Shown here piece by piece: positions 1-7,367 of a stretch of DNA of 64,000 bases. Each line of letters opens with the position of its first letter. Positions within the stretch are counted from its first letter, which is position 1. The stretch covers positions 62,001 to 126,000 of the forward strand of contig NZ_JAHFZZ010000014.1 in assembly GCF_018603905.1 (NCBI RefSeq), read 5' to 3'. The notes under the pieces were generated by a model that saw nothing but the letters and a program-made list of their open reading frames with translations, was not told the DNA's origin and ran no database searches. Source of the DNA: Nonomuraea sp. NEAU-A123. GTDB taxonomy: Bacteria > Actinomycetota > Actinomycetes > Streptosporangiales > Streptosporangiaceae. A program made the position numbers and the translations under genes.

Positions 1-257
1 GCACCGGCATCGGCATGGCCATCAGCGCCAACAAGGTGCCCGGCGTGCGCGCCACGGTCGCGCACGACTCCTTCAGCGCCGAGCGGTCGATCCTGTCCAA
101 CGACTGCCAGGTGCTCACGCTCGGCCAGCGCGTGATCGGGCCCGAGCTGGCCCGCCGCCTGGTCAAGGAGTGGCTCGGCTACGAGTTCGACAGCTCCTCC
201 CCGTCGAATGAGAAGGTCGTGGTCATCACCCGCTACGAGGAACGCACCGCGAGCTAG
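1..257 (+). CDS. RpiB/LacAB-family sugar-phosphate isomerase, C-terminal part
   Basis: The gene begins before the window; reading frame 3-257 encodes its last 84 residues. The Gly-rich T-G-I-G-M-A segment followed by S-A-N-K-V-P-G-V-R-A is the phosphate-binding signature of RpiB/LacA/LacB isomerases, and the conserved S-N-D-x-x-V-L-T-L-G-x-R segment follows. The family interconverts aldose and ketose phosphates (ribose-5-P/ribulose-5-P, or tetrose phosphates in erythritol and threitol pathways). The catalytic Cys region lies outside the window. An FGGY kinase follows 45 nt downstream on the same strand, so a kinase-isomerase pair for a pentose or tetrose polyol is more likely than housekeeping RpiB. 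The exact substrate cannot be read from the fragment. Confidence 0.85.
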   Translation, partial: TGIGMAISANKVPGVRATVAHDSFSAERSILSNDCQVLTLGQRVIGPELARRLVKEWLGYEFDSSSPSNEKVVVITRYEERTAS

Positions 258-302
258 GGATCCCTCCCCGGAGATCAGCGCGGTCACGAAGGAGCGAGAA
301 GC

Positions 303-1844
303 ATGGCCATCCTGTGCGTCGACGCGGGCACCACCATGGTCAAGGCCGTGATGTTCGACGACGAGGGCCGCGAGCTGCAGGTCGCCCGCCAGGCGACGCA
401 GGTCCGGCGACCGTCCCCGGGCTTCAGCGAGCAGGACATGTACGGCGTCTGGGACGCGGTCGTGTACACCGTCCGGTCCGTCGTCCACGGGTGCCGCGAG
501 CCGGTGCGGATGCTCGCGTTCACCGGGCAGGGGGACGGATGCTGGCTGGTGGGACCCGACGGCCGCCCCACGGGCCCGGCCATTCTGTGGAACGACGGGC
601 GCGCCGCCGACATCATCGACCGCTGGGAGGCCGGCGGAGTGCTCGACGACGCCTTCCGGATCAACGGCAACTACGGCTTCGCCGGCACGTCCGGTGCCAT
701 CCTGAAGTGGCTGCGGACCAACGACCGGGAGCGGCTCGACGCCTCCCACAAGGCGCTGTACTGCGGCGGCTGGCTGTTCCTGCGGCTCACCGGCGAGTAC
801 GCGGTCGAGGAGTCCGACGCCGCCTCGCCGTTCCTCGACATCCGCGGACGCACCTACTCACCCGAGATCCTCGACCTCCTCGACATGCCCTGGGCTGAAC
901 GCCTCCTGCCCGGCGTCCGCGGCGCCGGCGACCGGATCGGCGAGCTGCAGGCTCTGGCGGCGGCGGAGCTGCGGCTCCCGGCCGGGCTGCCGGTGGTCAT
1001 GGCGCCGTTCGACATCCCGGCCACGGCGCTCGGCATCGGAGCCGTCACCCCGGGACAGACCTGCACGATCCTCGGGACCACCCTGTCCACCGGGACACCC
1101 GTCGCCGCAGTCGACACCTCCGGCACGCCGGCCGGGATGACCCTGCCCTCCGGAGCGCCGGGCGGATATCTGCGCTCCCTCGCGGCCATGGCCGGGGTCG
1201 AGGCCATCGGCTGGGGGATGAAGCTCATCGGCCTGGACAAGCCCAACTGGATCTCCGACCTCGCGCAGACCACCGATCCCGGCGCGGGCGGCATCTTCTT
1301 CCACCCGTACCTCAGTCCCGCGGGCGAGCGCGCCCCGTTCCGGGACACCCGGGCCCGCGGCTCGATGAGCGGGCTGTCCTTCGAGCACACCCGGTCCCAC
1401 ATCGCGCGCGCCATGCTGGAAGGGATGAGCTACGTCGTCCGCGAATGCCTGGAGTTCTCGGGTACCCGCGCCACGGAGCTGCGGATCACGGGTGGCGGCG
1501 CGAACAGCGACTTCTGGTGCCAACTGCTCGCCGACATCACCGGCGTGCCCACGATGCGGTCCACCGACTCCGAGATCGGGGCCAAGGGCGCGTTCGTCAC
1601 CGCGCTCGTCGCCTCCGGCGCCGTGCCCTCCGTACGGGCCGCGGTGGAACGGCACGTGGTGCCGCGCGACGTCTTCGAGCCCGACGCGCGGCGGTCCGCG
1701 CTGTACGACGACCTGTACGGGGACTTCCTGGCCATCCGCGACGGGGTGATGAACAACTGGGACCGGCTGGCCGTGTCCCGGGCCCGATACCAGGCGCCCG
1801 ACCCGGTCCCCTGGGAGGACCCCGGCCCAGTCGTTCTCGCCTGA
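303..1844 (+). CDS. FGGY-family carbohydrate kinase (erythritol/xylulose kinase-like)
   Basis: 513 residues, the usual FGGY length. The N-terminal phosphate motif D7-A-G-T-T is present, then a G-Q-G-D-G stretch at residues 75-79, which is typical of the erythritol-kinase (EryA-like) branch, and an ADP-binding G-G-G-A-N-S-D-F-W around residue 398. It would phosphorylate a polyol or ketose after uptake. The ATG start has an A/G-rich GGAGCGAGAAGC just upstream. It sits 45 nt after the RpiB-type isomerase on the same strand, probably as an operon. EryA-like kinases paired with RpiB-like isomerases are known in tetritol catabolism; assigning this gene to that route is an inference. Xylulokinase or ribulokinase activity remains possible. 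Confidence 0.8.
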   Translation: MAILCVDAGTTMVKAVMFDDEGRELQVARQATQVRRPSPGFSEQDMYGVWDAVVYTVRSVVHGCREPVRMLAFTGQGDGCWLVGPDGRPTGPAILWNDGRAADIIDRWEAGGVLDDAFRINGNYGFAGTSGAILKWLRTNDRERLDASHKALYCGGWLFLRLTGEYAVEESDAASPFLDIRGRTYSPEILDLLDMPWAERLLPGVRGAGDRIGELQALAAAELRLPAGLPVVMAPFDIPATALGIGAVTPGQTCTILGTTLSTGTPVAAVDTSGTPAGMTLPSGAPGGYLRSLAAMAGVEAIGWGMKLIGLDKPNWISDLAQTTDPGAGGIFFHPYLSPAGERAPFRDTRARGSMSGLSFEHTRSHIARAMLEGMSYVVRECLEFSGTRATELRITGGGANSDFWCQLLADITGVPTMRSTDSEIGAKGAFVTALVASGAVPSVRAAVERHVVPRDVFEPDARRSALYDDLYGDFLAIRDGVMNNWDRLAVSRARYQAPDPVPWEDPGPVVLA

Positions 1845-1848
1845 GCGA

Positions 1849-2787
1849 CTACCCGAGATAGCCGCCCATGGTGCGGAAGTAGTCGGTGGCCGCGTGCTCG
1901 ACGCCGTCCGGCGTCCGCAGCCGTCTCACCACCAGCCCGCGCCGCTGCCCCTTCCGGGCGTCCGAGCCGGAGACGATGGTCACGCCGTCCCCCTCCCGGA
2001 TGAAGATCCGTCCTGGGGTGCCGCCGTAGCGGGCCTGCGACACCGCGGCCGACAGGATCTCGATCCGCTCGCCGCGATGGTGGGTGAAGGCGTTCGGGTA
2101 CGGGTCCGACTGGGCGCGGATCAGCCGCTCCAGGTCCTCCGCCGGCCAGTTCCAGTCGATCCGGCCGTCGTCGACCGACCGTTTGTGGAAGAAGCTGGCT
2201 TCGGCGCGGTCCTGGGGGACCCAGCGCGCCCGGCCGGAGGCGATCAGGTCCAGCGACTCCCGCACGATCGGTTCGATCAGGTCCACCGTCCGGTGGAAGA
2301 GGTCGGTCGCGGTGTCGTCCTCCCGCACGGGCACGGCCCGTTGCAGCAGAATGTCGCCCGCGTCCAGCTCGGCGTTCATGCGGTGCGCGGTGACGCCGAC
2401 CTCCCGCTCGCCATTGATCAGGGCCCAGATCAGCGGTGAGAAGCCCGCGTACGCCGGCAGCAGCGAGTCGTGGACATTGAGCGTGCCGTGCGGCGGAAGG
2501 TCGAAGATCTCCGGCGGCAGCCAGGTCCGCCAGTTGTTGGCGACGATGATGTCCGGCGCGGCGTCCTTGAGCGTCCGGATGAGCTCGGCGTCGTCGGGCC
2601 GGTTGCGTAGCAGCACCGGTACGTCGTGCTCGGCCGCGAGCTCCGCGACCGAGTCGTCCCAGATCTTCTCGTAGGCGTGCTCGCTCTTGGGATGGGTGAC
2701 GGCGAGGATCACGTCATGCCCGGAGTCGAGCAGGGCACGCAGCGTCCGATGACCCCAGGTCTGGTACCCGAACATGACCACTCGCAT
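1849..2787 (-). CDS. N5-hydroxyornithine formyltransferase (siderophore FxbA/CchA type)
   Basis: 312 residues, Fmt-like. The Fmt catalytic triad is intact: N104 and H106 in L-N-V-H-D-S-L-L-P, and D142 in L-D-A-G-D. A C-terminal domain follows. Methionyl-tRNA formyltransferase is unlikely because the gene is divergent from an ornithine N-monooxygenase across an iron box, and the NRPS begins with an N5-formyl-N5-hydroxyornithine adenylation code. It should transfer formyl from N10-formyl-tetrahydrofolate to N5-hydroxyornithine in the cytoplasm. Homologues are CchA of coelichelin and FxbA of exochelin. Its 3' end lies 4 nt from the convergent FGGY kinase stop. Iron-repressed expression is inferred from the box at 2815-2833. 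Confidence 0.88.
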   Translation of the reverse strand: MRVVMFGYQTWGHRTLRALLDSGHDVILAVTHPKSEHAYEKIWDDSVAELAAEHDVPVLLRNRPDDAELIRTLKDAAPDIIVANNWRTWLPPEIFDLPPHGTLNVHDSLLPAYAGFSPLIWALINGEREVGVTAHRMNAELDAGDILLQRAVPVREDDTATDLFHRTVDLIEPIVRESLDLIASGRARWVPQDRAEASFFHKRSVDDGRIDWNWPAEDLERLIRAQSDPYPNAFTHHRGERIEILSAAVSQARYGGTPGRIFIREGDGVTIVSGSDARKGQRRGLVVRRLRTPDGVEHAATDYFRTMGGYLG

Positions 2788-2814
2788 GATCGACCCTCTC
2801 CTTCATGATTATTG

Positions 2815-2833
2815 AAAGGTTAGCCTAACCTTA
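2815..2833. promoter_or_regulatory. IdeR/DmdR iron box between divergent siderophore genes
   Basis: AAAGGTTAGCCTAACCTTA matches the 19-nt consensus TTAGGTTAGCCTAACCTAA at 16 positions and is palindromic apart from its centre. It lies 28 nt before the formyltransferase start and 36 nt before the monooxygenase start, so one site could repress both divergent promoters when iron is replete. Binding is inferred from the sequence match. Confidence 0.85.
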
Positions 2834-2868
2834 TCTACTATGACCACGATGAGGGAGGCGATGCCGCG

Positions 2869-4194
2869 GTGGACACACTGCCGAGTGGGCCGGACAGCAT
2901 CTACGACATCCTGGGAGTAGGTTTCGGGCCATCCAACCTGGCGCTGGCCATAGCCGTTGACGAGCACAACGCACGGGTTCCGGAAGCGGACCGGCTCCGC
3001 GCCGGGTTCCTGGAGAAGCAGCCCGCCTTCGGCTGGCACCGGGGGATGCTGCTCGACGACGCCACCATGCAGGTGTCGTTCCTGAAGGACCTGGTCACCA
3101 TGCGTGATCCGGCGAGCGACTTCAGCTTCCTGTGCTACCTGAAGGAGCGCGGCAGGCTGGTGGACTTTCTCAACCACAAGACGCTGTTCCCGTTACGGAT
3201 CGACTTCCACGGCTACTTCGAGTGGGCCGCGGCCCGCATGCGCGACGTGGTCGAGTACTCCGCCGAGGTCGTGTCCATCGAGCCGGTCGTCACCGACGAC
3301 GGAGAGGTCCGCCTGTTCGACGTGATCAGCCGCGACCCCGCCGACCCGGATCGCCTCATCGTCCGCCGGACCCGCAACATCTGCGTCGCCACCGGCCTCG
3401 AACCGCACCTGCCGCCGGGCGCCGCCCTGTCGGACCGGGTGTGGCACAACAGCGAGCTGATCCCGCGCGTGGCCGCCCTCACCGAGGCCGGTGTCCCGGT
3501 GCGCCGGATCCTGGTGCTCGGGGCCGGGCAGAGCGCGGCCGAGACGGCCGACTATCTCCACCGGACCTTCACCGGGGCGGAGGTGTGCGCGGTGTTCGCC
3601 AAGTACGGCTACACCCCCGCCGACGACAGCCCCTTCGCGAACCGGATCTTCGACCCCGAAGCCGTCGACACCTTCTTCCAGGCTCCGGCCCCGGTCAAGC
3701 AGGCGCTCTACGAATACCACCGCGGCACCAACTACTCGGTGGTCGACATGGACCTCATCGAGTCCCTGTACGCGACCATGTACCGCGAGAAGGTCCAGGG
3801 CAACGAACGCCTGCGCATCCTCAAGGTCTCGCGCATCAGGGACGTCGACGTCGTGGGCGACCGCCTGGACGTCACGGTGGAGTTCCTGCCCACCGGCGAG
3901 CGGGAGGTGCTGGCCACGGACATCCTGGTGCACGCCACCGGCTACCGCCCTCAGGACCTCGGCTCCGTGCTCGGCGAGACGGCCAAGCTCTGCCTGCGGG
4001 ACGAAGAGGACGAGGTACGGATCGGCCGCGACTACCGGGTCGAGGTGCCCTGGCACGTGTCCGCGGGCATCTACGTACAGGGGGCCAGTGAGCACACCCA
4101 CGGCATCACCTCGACGCTGCTGTCCACCACGGCAGTCCGCGCCGGCGAGATCCGCGACTCCCTGCTCGCCAACCGCGCACGAGCCACGAGCTAG
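2869..4194 (+). CDS. L-ornithine N5-monooxygenase (SidA/PvdA/CchB family)
   Basis: 441 residues. The FAD-binding G-V-G-F-G-P-S-N is at residues 16-23, the NADPH-binding G-A-G-Q-S-A-A-E near residue 217, and the C-terminal H-A-T-G-Y-R-P signature near residue 357. These are the three hallmarks of the SidA/IucD/PvdA family. It hydroxylates the side-chain amine of free L-ornithine using NADPH, FAD and O2, supplying all three hydroxamate precursors. The start is GTG 2869, preceded by GGGAGG about 11 nt upstream; nearby ATGs are out of frame. It is the first gene of a tightly packed operon that runs to the NRPS, and its stop overlaps the next start by one base. The iron box at 2815-2833 lies in its promoter. 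Confidence 0.93.
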   Translation: MDTLPSGPDSIYDILGVGFGPSNLALAIAVDEHNARVPEADRLRAGFLEKQPAFGWHRGMLLDDATMQVSFLKDLVTMRDPASDFSFLCYLKERGRLVDFLNHKTLFPLRIDFHGYFEWAAARMRDVVEYSAEVVSIEPVVTDDGEVRLFDVISRDPADPDRLIVRRTRNICVATGLEPHLPPGAALSDRVWHNSELIPRVAALTEAGVPVRRILVLGAGQSAAETADYLHRTFTGAEVCAVFAKYGYTPADDSPFANRIFDPEAVDTFFQAPAPVKQALYEYHRGTNYSVVDMDLIESLYATMYREKVQGNERLRILKVSRIRDVDVVGDRLDVTVEFLPTGEREVLATDILVHATGYRPQDLGSVLGETAKLCLRDEEDEVRIGRDYRVEVPWHVSAGIYVQGASEHTHGITSTLLSTTAVRAGEIRDSLLANRARATS

Positions 4195-5252
4195 TGGTAG
4201 CCCTGCGCTTACGTCCGGGACAGGCGGAGCAGGCGGTGACCGGCGGCGTCGCCGCGACCAACGCGGGCCGGAGCGCGTGGCTGGCGGTGTGCGTGGCGCT
4301 GCTGGCCGCCGCCTGCGTCCTGAGCATCGTGATCGGCACCAAGAACATCGCGCCGGCCACGGTCTGGGACGCCTTCGCCCACTTCACCAACACCGACGAC
4401 CAGGCACTCGTCCGCGAGCTGCGCGTCCCCAGGACCGCGCTGGGCCTGCTCGTCGGCGCGGCGCTGGGCATCTCGGGCGCGGTCCTCCAGGCCGTGACCC
4501 GCAACCCGCTGGCCGACACCCAGATCCTCGGCATCAACGCGGGCGCGGGCCTGTTCGTGGTCTTCGCGATCGGGGTGCTGGGGCTGACCGGCATCTGGTC
4601 GTACGTGTGGTTCGCCTTCCTCGGGAGTGCCGTGGCGATGGTCCTGGTGTACGCCCTGGGCTCGGCGGGGCGCAGGGGCGCGACGCCGGTCCAGCTCACG
4701 CTCGCCGGTGTGGCGCTCGGCGCGGTCATGGAGGGCGTCTCGGCCGGGATCCGGCTGCTGAAGCCGCGGGCGTTCGACTACCTGCGGTTCTGGGACGTCG
4801 GCACCCTGGCGGGCCGGCCGCTGTCGATCGCGGGAGCCGTGGCGCCGTTCGTCGTGGCAGGGCTGGTCCTGGCGCTGGCCGTCGCGCGTTCGCTCAACGC
4901 CATCGCTCTGGGCGACGATCTCGCCCGGTCCCTGGGGACGAACATCGGCCGGGCGCGGGCGCTGTCCATGGTCTCGGTGACCCTGCTGGCGGGAGCGGCG
5001 ACGGCGGCGGTCGGGCCGATCGGGTTCGTCGGGCTGATGGTGCCGCATGCCGCTCGCTGGATCGTCGGGCCGGACCAGCGCTGGATCTTCGCCTACACGG
5101 TGGTCTGCGCGCCGATTCTGATGCTCGCCGCCGACGTCGTCGGGCGGGTCGTGATCCGGCCGGCCGAGCTGCAGGTGGGGATCGTGACGGCGTTCGTCGG
5201 CGCCCCGGTGCTGATCTGGCTGATCCGCCGCAGAACGGTGAGCGGGCCATGA
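4194..5252 (+). CDS. FecCD-family ferric-siderophore ABC permease 1
   Basis: 352 residues with about nine hydrophobic segments and the FecCD/BtuC signatures: R-V-P-R-T near residue 80, then G-A-V-L-Q-A-V-T-R-N-P-L-A and G-I-N-A-G-A. A late G-P-I-G-F-V-G-L-M-V-P-H segment contacts the ATPase. The GTG start shares its G with the preceding stop, so translational coupling is likely. It forms a heterodimeric import channel with the next gene, driven by the ATPase at 6322; the substrate-binding lipoprotein is probably the product of 34714-35724. The expected cargo is the ferric form of the siderophore made by this cluster. In the exochelin system the equivalents are FxuA-C (from memory). Confidence 0.9.
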   Translation: MVALRLRPGQAEQAVTGGVAATNAGRSAWLAVCVALLAAACVLSIVIGTKNIAPATVWDAFAHFTNTDDQALVRELRVPRTALGLLVGAALGISGAVLQAVTRNPLADTQILGINAGAGLFVVFAIGVLGLTGIWSYVWFAFLGSAVAMVLVYALGSAGRRGATPVQLTLAGVALGAVMEGVSAGIRLLKPRAFDYLRFWDVGTLAGRPLSIAGAVAPFVVAGLVLALAVARSLNAIALGDDLARSLGTNIGRARALSMVSVTLLAGAATAAVGPIGFVGLMVPHAARWIVGPDQRWIFAYTVVCAPILMLAADVVGRVVIRPAELQVGIVTAFVGAPVLIWLIRRRTVSGP

Positions 5253-6310
5253 AGCGGGTTCTGGGCTCCGAGCTGGATTTCGGCAGGCGGGTCGTGGTCG
5301 TGCGTGGCGAGGCGCTGTCTCTGCGGCTCGGCGTGCGTACCGGGATCATCTGCGCGGTGCTCGGCCTGGTCGCTCTCGCGGTGGGCGTGCTGGCTCTCGG
5401 CACCGGTGAGTTCGAGGTGCCCGTGGGGGAGGTGGTCCGCGTCCTGCTGGGCGGTGAGCAGGGCCCCGCCCGGCTGGTGGTCGTGGAGTGGCGGCTGCCG
5501 CGGGTGCTGCTGTCCCTGATCATCGGGATGGCCCTGGGGCTGAGCGGTGCCGTGTTCCAGTCGTTGATGCGTAATCCGCTGGGCAGCCCCGACGTGATCG
5601 GGTTCAACACCGGGGCGTACACCGGGGTGCTCGTCACGATGATGTTCGTGGGCCGCGACTACTACCAGACGGCCGCGGGCGCGCTGGTGGGCGGCCTGCT
5701 CGCCGCCGCGGTGGTCTACCTGCTCGCGTACCGGAAGGGCGTGCAGGGGTTCCGGCTGATCATCGTGGGGATCGCGGTCGGCGCGGTGCTCGGGGCGGCC
5801 AACCAGTGGTTCGTCATCAAGGTGAACCTGCAGACCGCCGTCGCGGCCGCGATCTGGGGACAGGGCAGCCTGAACACCCTGAACTGGGACCAGGTCCTGC
5901 CCGTGGCCGCCTCGGTCGCGCTGCTGACCGCGCTCCTGGTGGCCCTCGGGCCGCGCCTGTCCCTGCTGGCGATGGGGGACGACGCCGCCGCGGCGCTCGG
6001 CGTCCGCGCGGAGCGGTCCCGCCTGGCGTACCTCGTCATCGGGGTCGCGTTGACGGCGGTGGCGACCGCGGCCGCCGGGCCGATCTCGTTCGTCGCGCTC
6101 GCCGTCCCGCAGCTCGCCCGCCTGCTGACGCGTACGGCCGGCATCGCGCTGGTGCCGTCCGCGGTCACGGGCGCGCTGCTGCTGGCCACGAGCGACTGGC
6201 TCGCGCAGCGGGCCTTCGCCCCCACCCAGCTCCCGGTCGGCATCGTCACGGTGTCGCTGGGTGGCGTCTACTTCGCCTGGCTGCTGGCCGCGCACGCACG
6301 AAGCCGATGA
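5249..6310 (+). CDS. FecCD-family ferric-siderophore ABC permease 2
   Basis: 353 residues, starting at ATG 5249 in an ATGA overlap with the preceding permease stop. The frame is open much further upstream, but that extension runs antiparallel in meaning to the monooxygenase and permease 1 and is not coding. It contains G-A-V-F-Q-S-L-M-R-N-P-L-G-S-P-D, I-G-F-N-T-G-A and G-P-I-S-F-V-A-L-A-V-P-Q, the FecCD hallmarks, with multiple membrane helices. It pairs with permease 1 for ferric-siderophore import. Confidence 0.9.
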   Translation: MKRVLGSELDFGRRVVVVRGEALSLRLGVRTGIICAVLGLVALAVGVLALGTGEFEVPVGEVVRVLLGGEQGPARLVVVEWRLPRVLLSLIIGMALGLSGAVFQSLMRNPLGSPDVIGFNTGAYTGVLVTMMFVGRDYYQTAAGALVGGLLAAAVVYLLAYRKGVQGFRLIIVGIAVGAVLGAANQWFVIKVNLQTAVAAAIWGQGSLNTLNWDQVLPVAASVALLTALLVALGPRLSLLAMGDDAAAALGVRAERSRLAYLVIGVALTAVATAAAGPISFVALAVPQLARLLTRTAGIALVPSAVTGALLLATSDWLAQRAFAPTQLPVGIVTVSLGGVYFAWLLAAHARSR

Positions 6311-6321
6311 GGAGAGGAATC

Positions 6322-7173
6322 ATGCGCCTGAGTGCCCGGGACATCACCGTGGGCTACGGTCGCCGGCCGATCAGCGAACACCTGAGCGTGGACGTGCCCG
6401 ACGGGCGGTTCACCGTGATCGTCGGGCCGAACGCGTGCGGCAAGTCCACCCTGCTCAGGGCGCTGTCACGGCTGCTCAAGCCGGACGCCGGGCAGGTGGT
6501 GCTGGACGGCAAGGACATCCACGCCTATCCGGCCAAGGAGGTCGCCCGGCGACTCGGTCTGCTGCCGCAGTCGTCGATCGCGCCCGACGGCATCACCGCG
6601 GCCGACCTGGTGGCCCGCGGCCGGTACCCCTACCAGAAGCTGATCAGGCAGTGGTCCGCCGAGGACGAGGCCGCCGTGGTGGCCGCGATGACGGCGACCG
6701 GCGTTCTCGACCTCTCGGGCCGGCTGGTGGACACGCTGTCCGGCGGGCAGCGCCAGCGGGTCTGGGTCGCGATGGTGCTCGCCCAGCAGACCCCGATCGT
6801 GCTGCTCGACGAGCCCACCACGTTCCTCGACATCGGCCACCAGATCGAGCTGCTCGAACTGTGCCGGCGCCTGAACCGCGAACACCGCAACACCACCGTC
6901 GCCGTGCTGCACGACCTCAACCAGGCCTGCCGGTACGCCGACCACATCATCGCCATGAAAGCGGGCGCCGTCGTCGCGCGGGGCGACCCCAAGACGATCA
7001 TCACCGCCGAGCTGATCGAGGACGTGTTCGGCCTGCCCTGCCGGATCATCGACGACCCGGAGACGCACACGCCCCTGGTCATCCCGCGATCCCAGCCCAT
7101 CCCCTATGCCGAGGAGGCACAGTGTCCGACAACCCCTTCGACGACGAGAACGGCACCTTCTACGTCCTGGTGA
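6322..7173 (+). CDS. FecE-type ferric-siderophore ABC ATPase
   Basis: 283 residues. Walker A G-P-N-A-C-G-K-S-T is at 35-43 (Ala replaces the usual Gly), the LSGGQ signature at 139-143 and Walker B I-V-L-L-D-E at 159-164. Similarity to FepC/FecE-type ATPases is strong throughout. It would energise the two FecCD permeases from the cytoplasm. The ATG follows GGAGAGGAATC. The last 17 codons overlap the MbtH gene in another frame, giving a tail rich in Ser, Thr and Pro that is probably not under selection as protein. Confidence 0.92.
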   Translation: MRLSARDITVGYGRRPISEHLSVDVPDGRFTVIVGPNACGKSTLLRALSRLLKPDAGQVVLDGKDIHAYPAKEVARRLGLLPQSSIAPDGITAADLVARGRYPYQKLIRQWSAEDEAAVVAAMTATGVLDLSGRLVDTLSGGQRQRVWVAMVLAQQTPIVLLDEPTTFLDIGHQIELLELCRRLNREHRNTTVAVLHDLNQACRYADHIIAMKAGAVVARGDPKTIITAELIEDVFGLPCRIIDDPETHTPLVIPRSQPIPYAEEAQCPTTPSTTRTAPSTSW

Positions 7174-7367
7174 ACGACGAGGAGCAGCACTCCCTGTGGC
7201 CGACCTTCAAGGAGGTGCCGGCCGGCTGGCGGATCGTCTTCGGTGACGGCGGTCAGAGCAAGCGGCAGGAGTGCCTGGACTACGTCGACCAGAACTGGAC
7301 GGACCTGCGTCCCAAGAGCCTGCGCGAGAGCATGGCCCACGCTTCGGTGCAGGTGAACGACAGCTGA
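7122..7367 (+). CDS. mbtH: MbtH-like NRPS chaperone
   Basis: 81 residues with the family core: N-P-F-D-D near the start, S-L-W-P, V-P-A-G-W and W-T-D-L-R-P. MbtH-like proteins bind adenylation domains and are often needed for their folding or activity. This one very probably serves the six adenylation domains of the giant NRPS. The GTG start at 7122 is preceded by GAGGAGGC. It overlaps the end of the FecE-type ATPase by 52 nt in a different frame, an unusually large overlap that suggests strong translational coupling. Confidence 0.95.
   Translation: MSDNPFDDENGTFYVLVNDEEQHSLWPTFKEVPAGWRIVFGDGGQSKRQECLDYVDQNWTDLRPKSLRESMAHASVQVNDS

Noticed and set aside
1849..2787. Methionyl-tRNA formyltransferase
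   Set aside because: The fold is the same, but the iron box, divergent ornithine monooxygenase and NRPS A1 code for formyl-hydroxyornithine favour siderophore formylation.
3491..5248. Long plus-strand extension upstream of the second FecCD permease
   Set aside because: Only the part from ATG 5249 has permease similarity; the rest lies out of frame across the monooxygenase and first permease.
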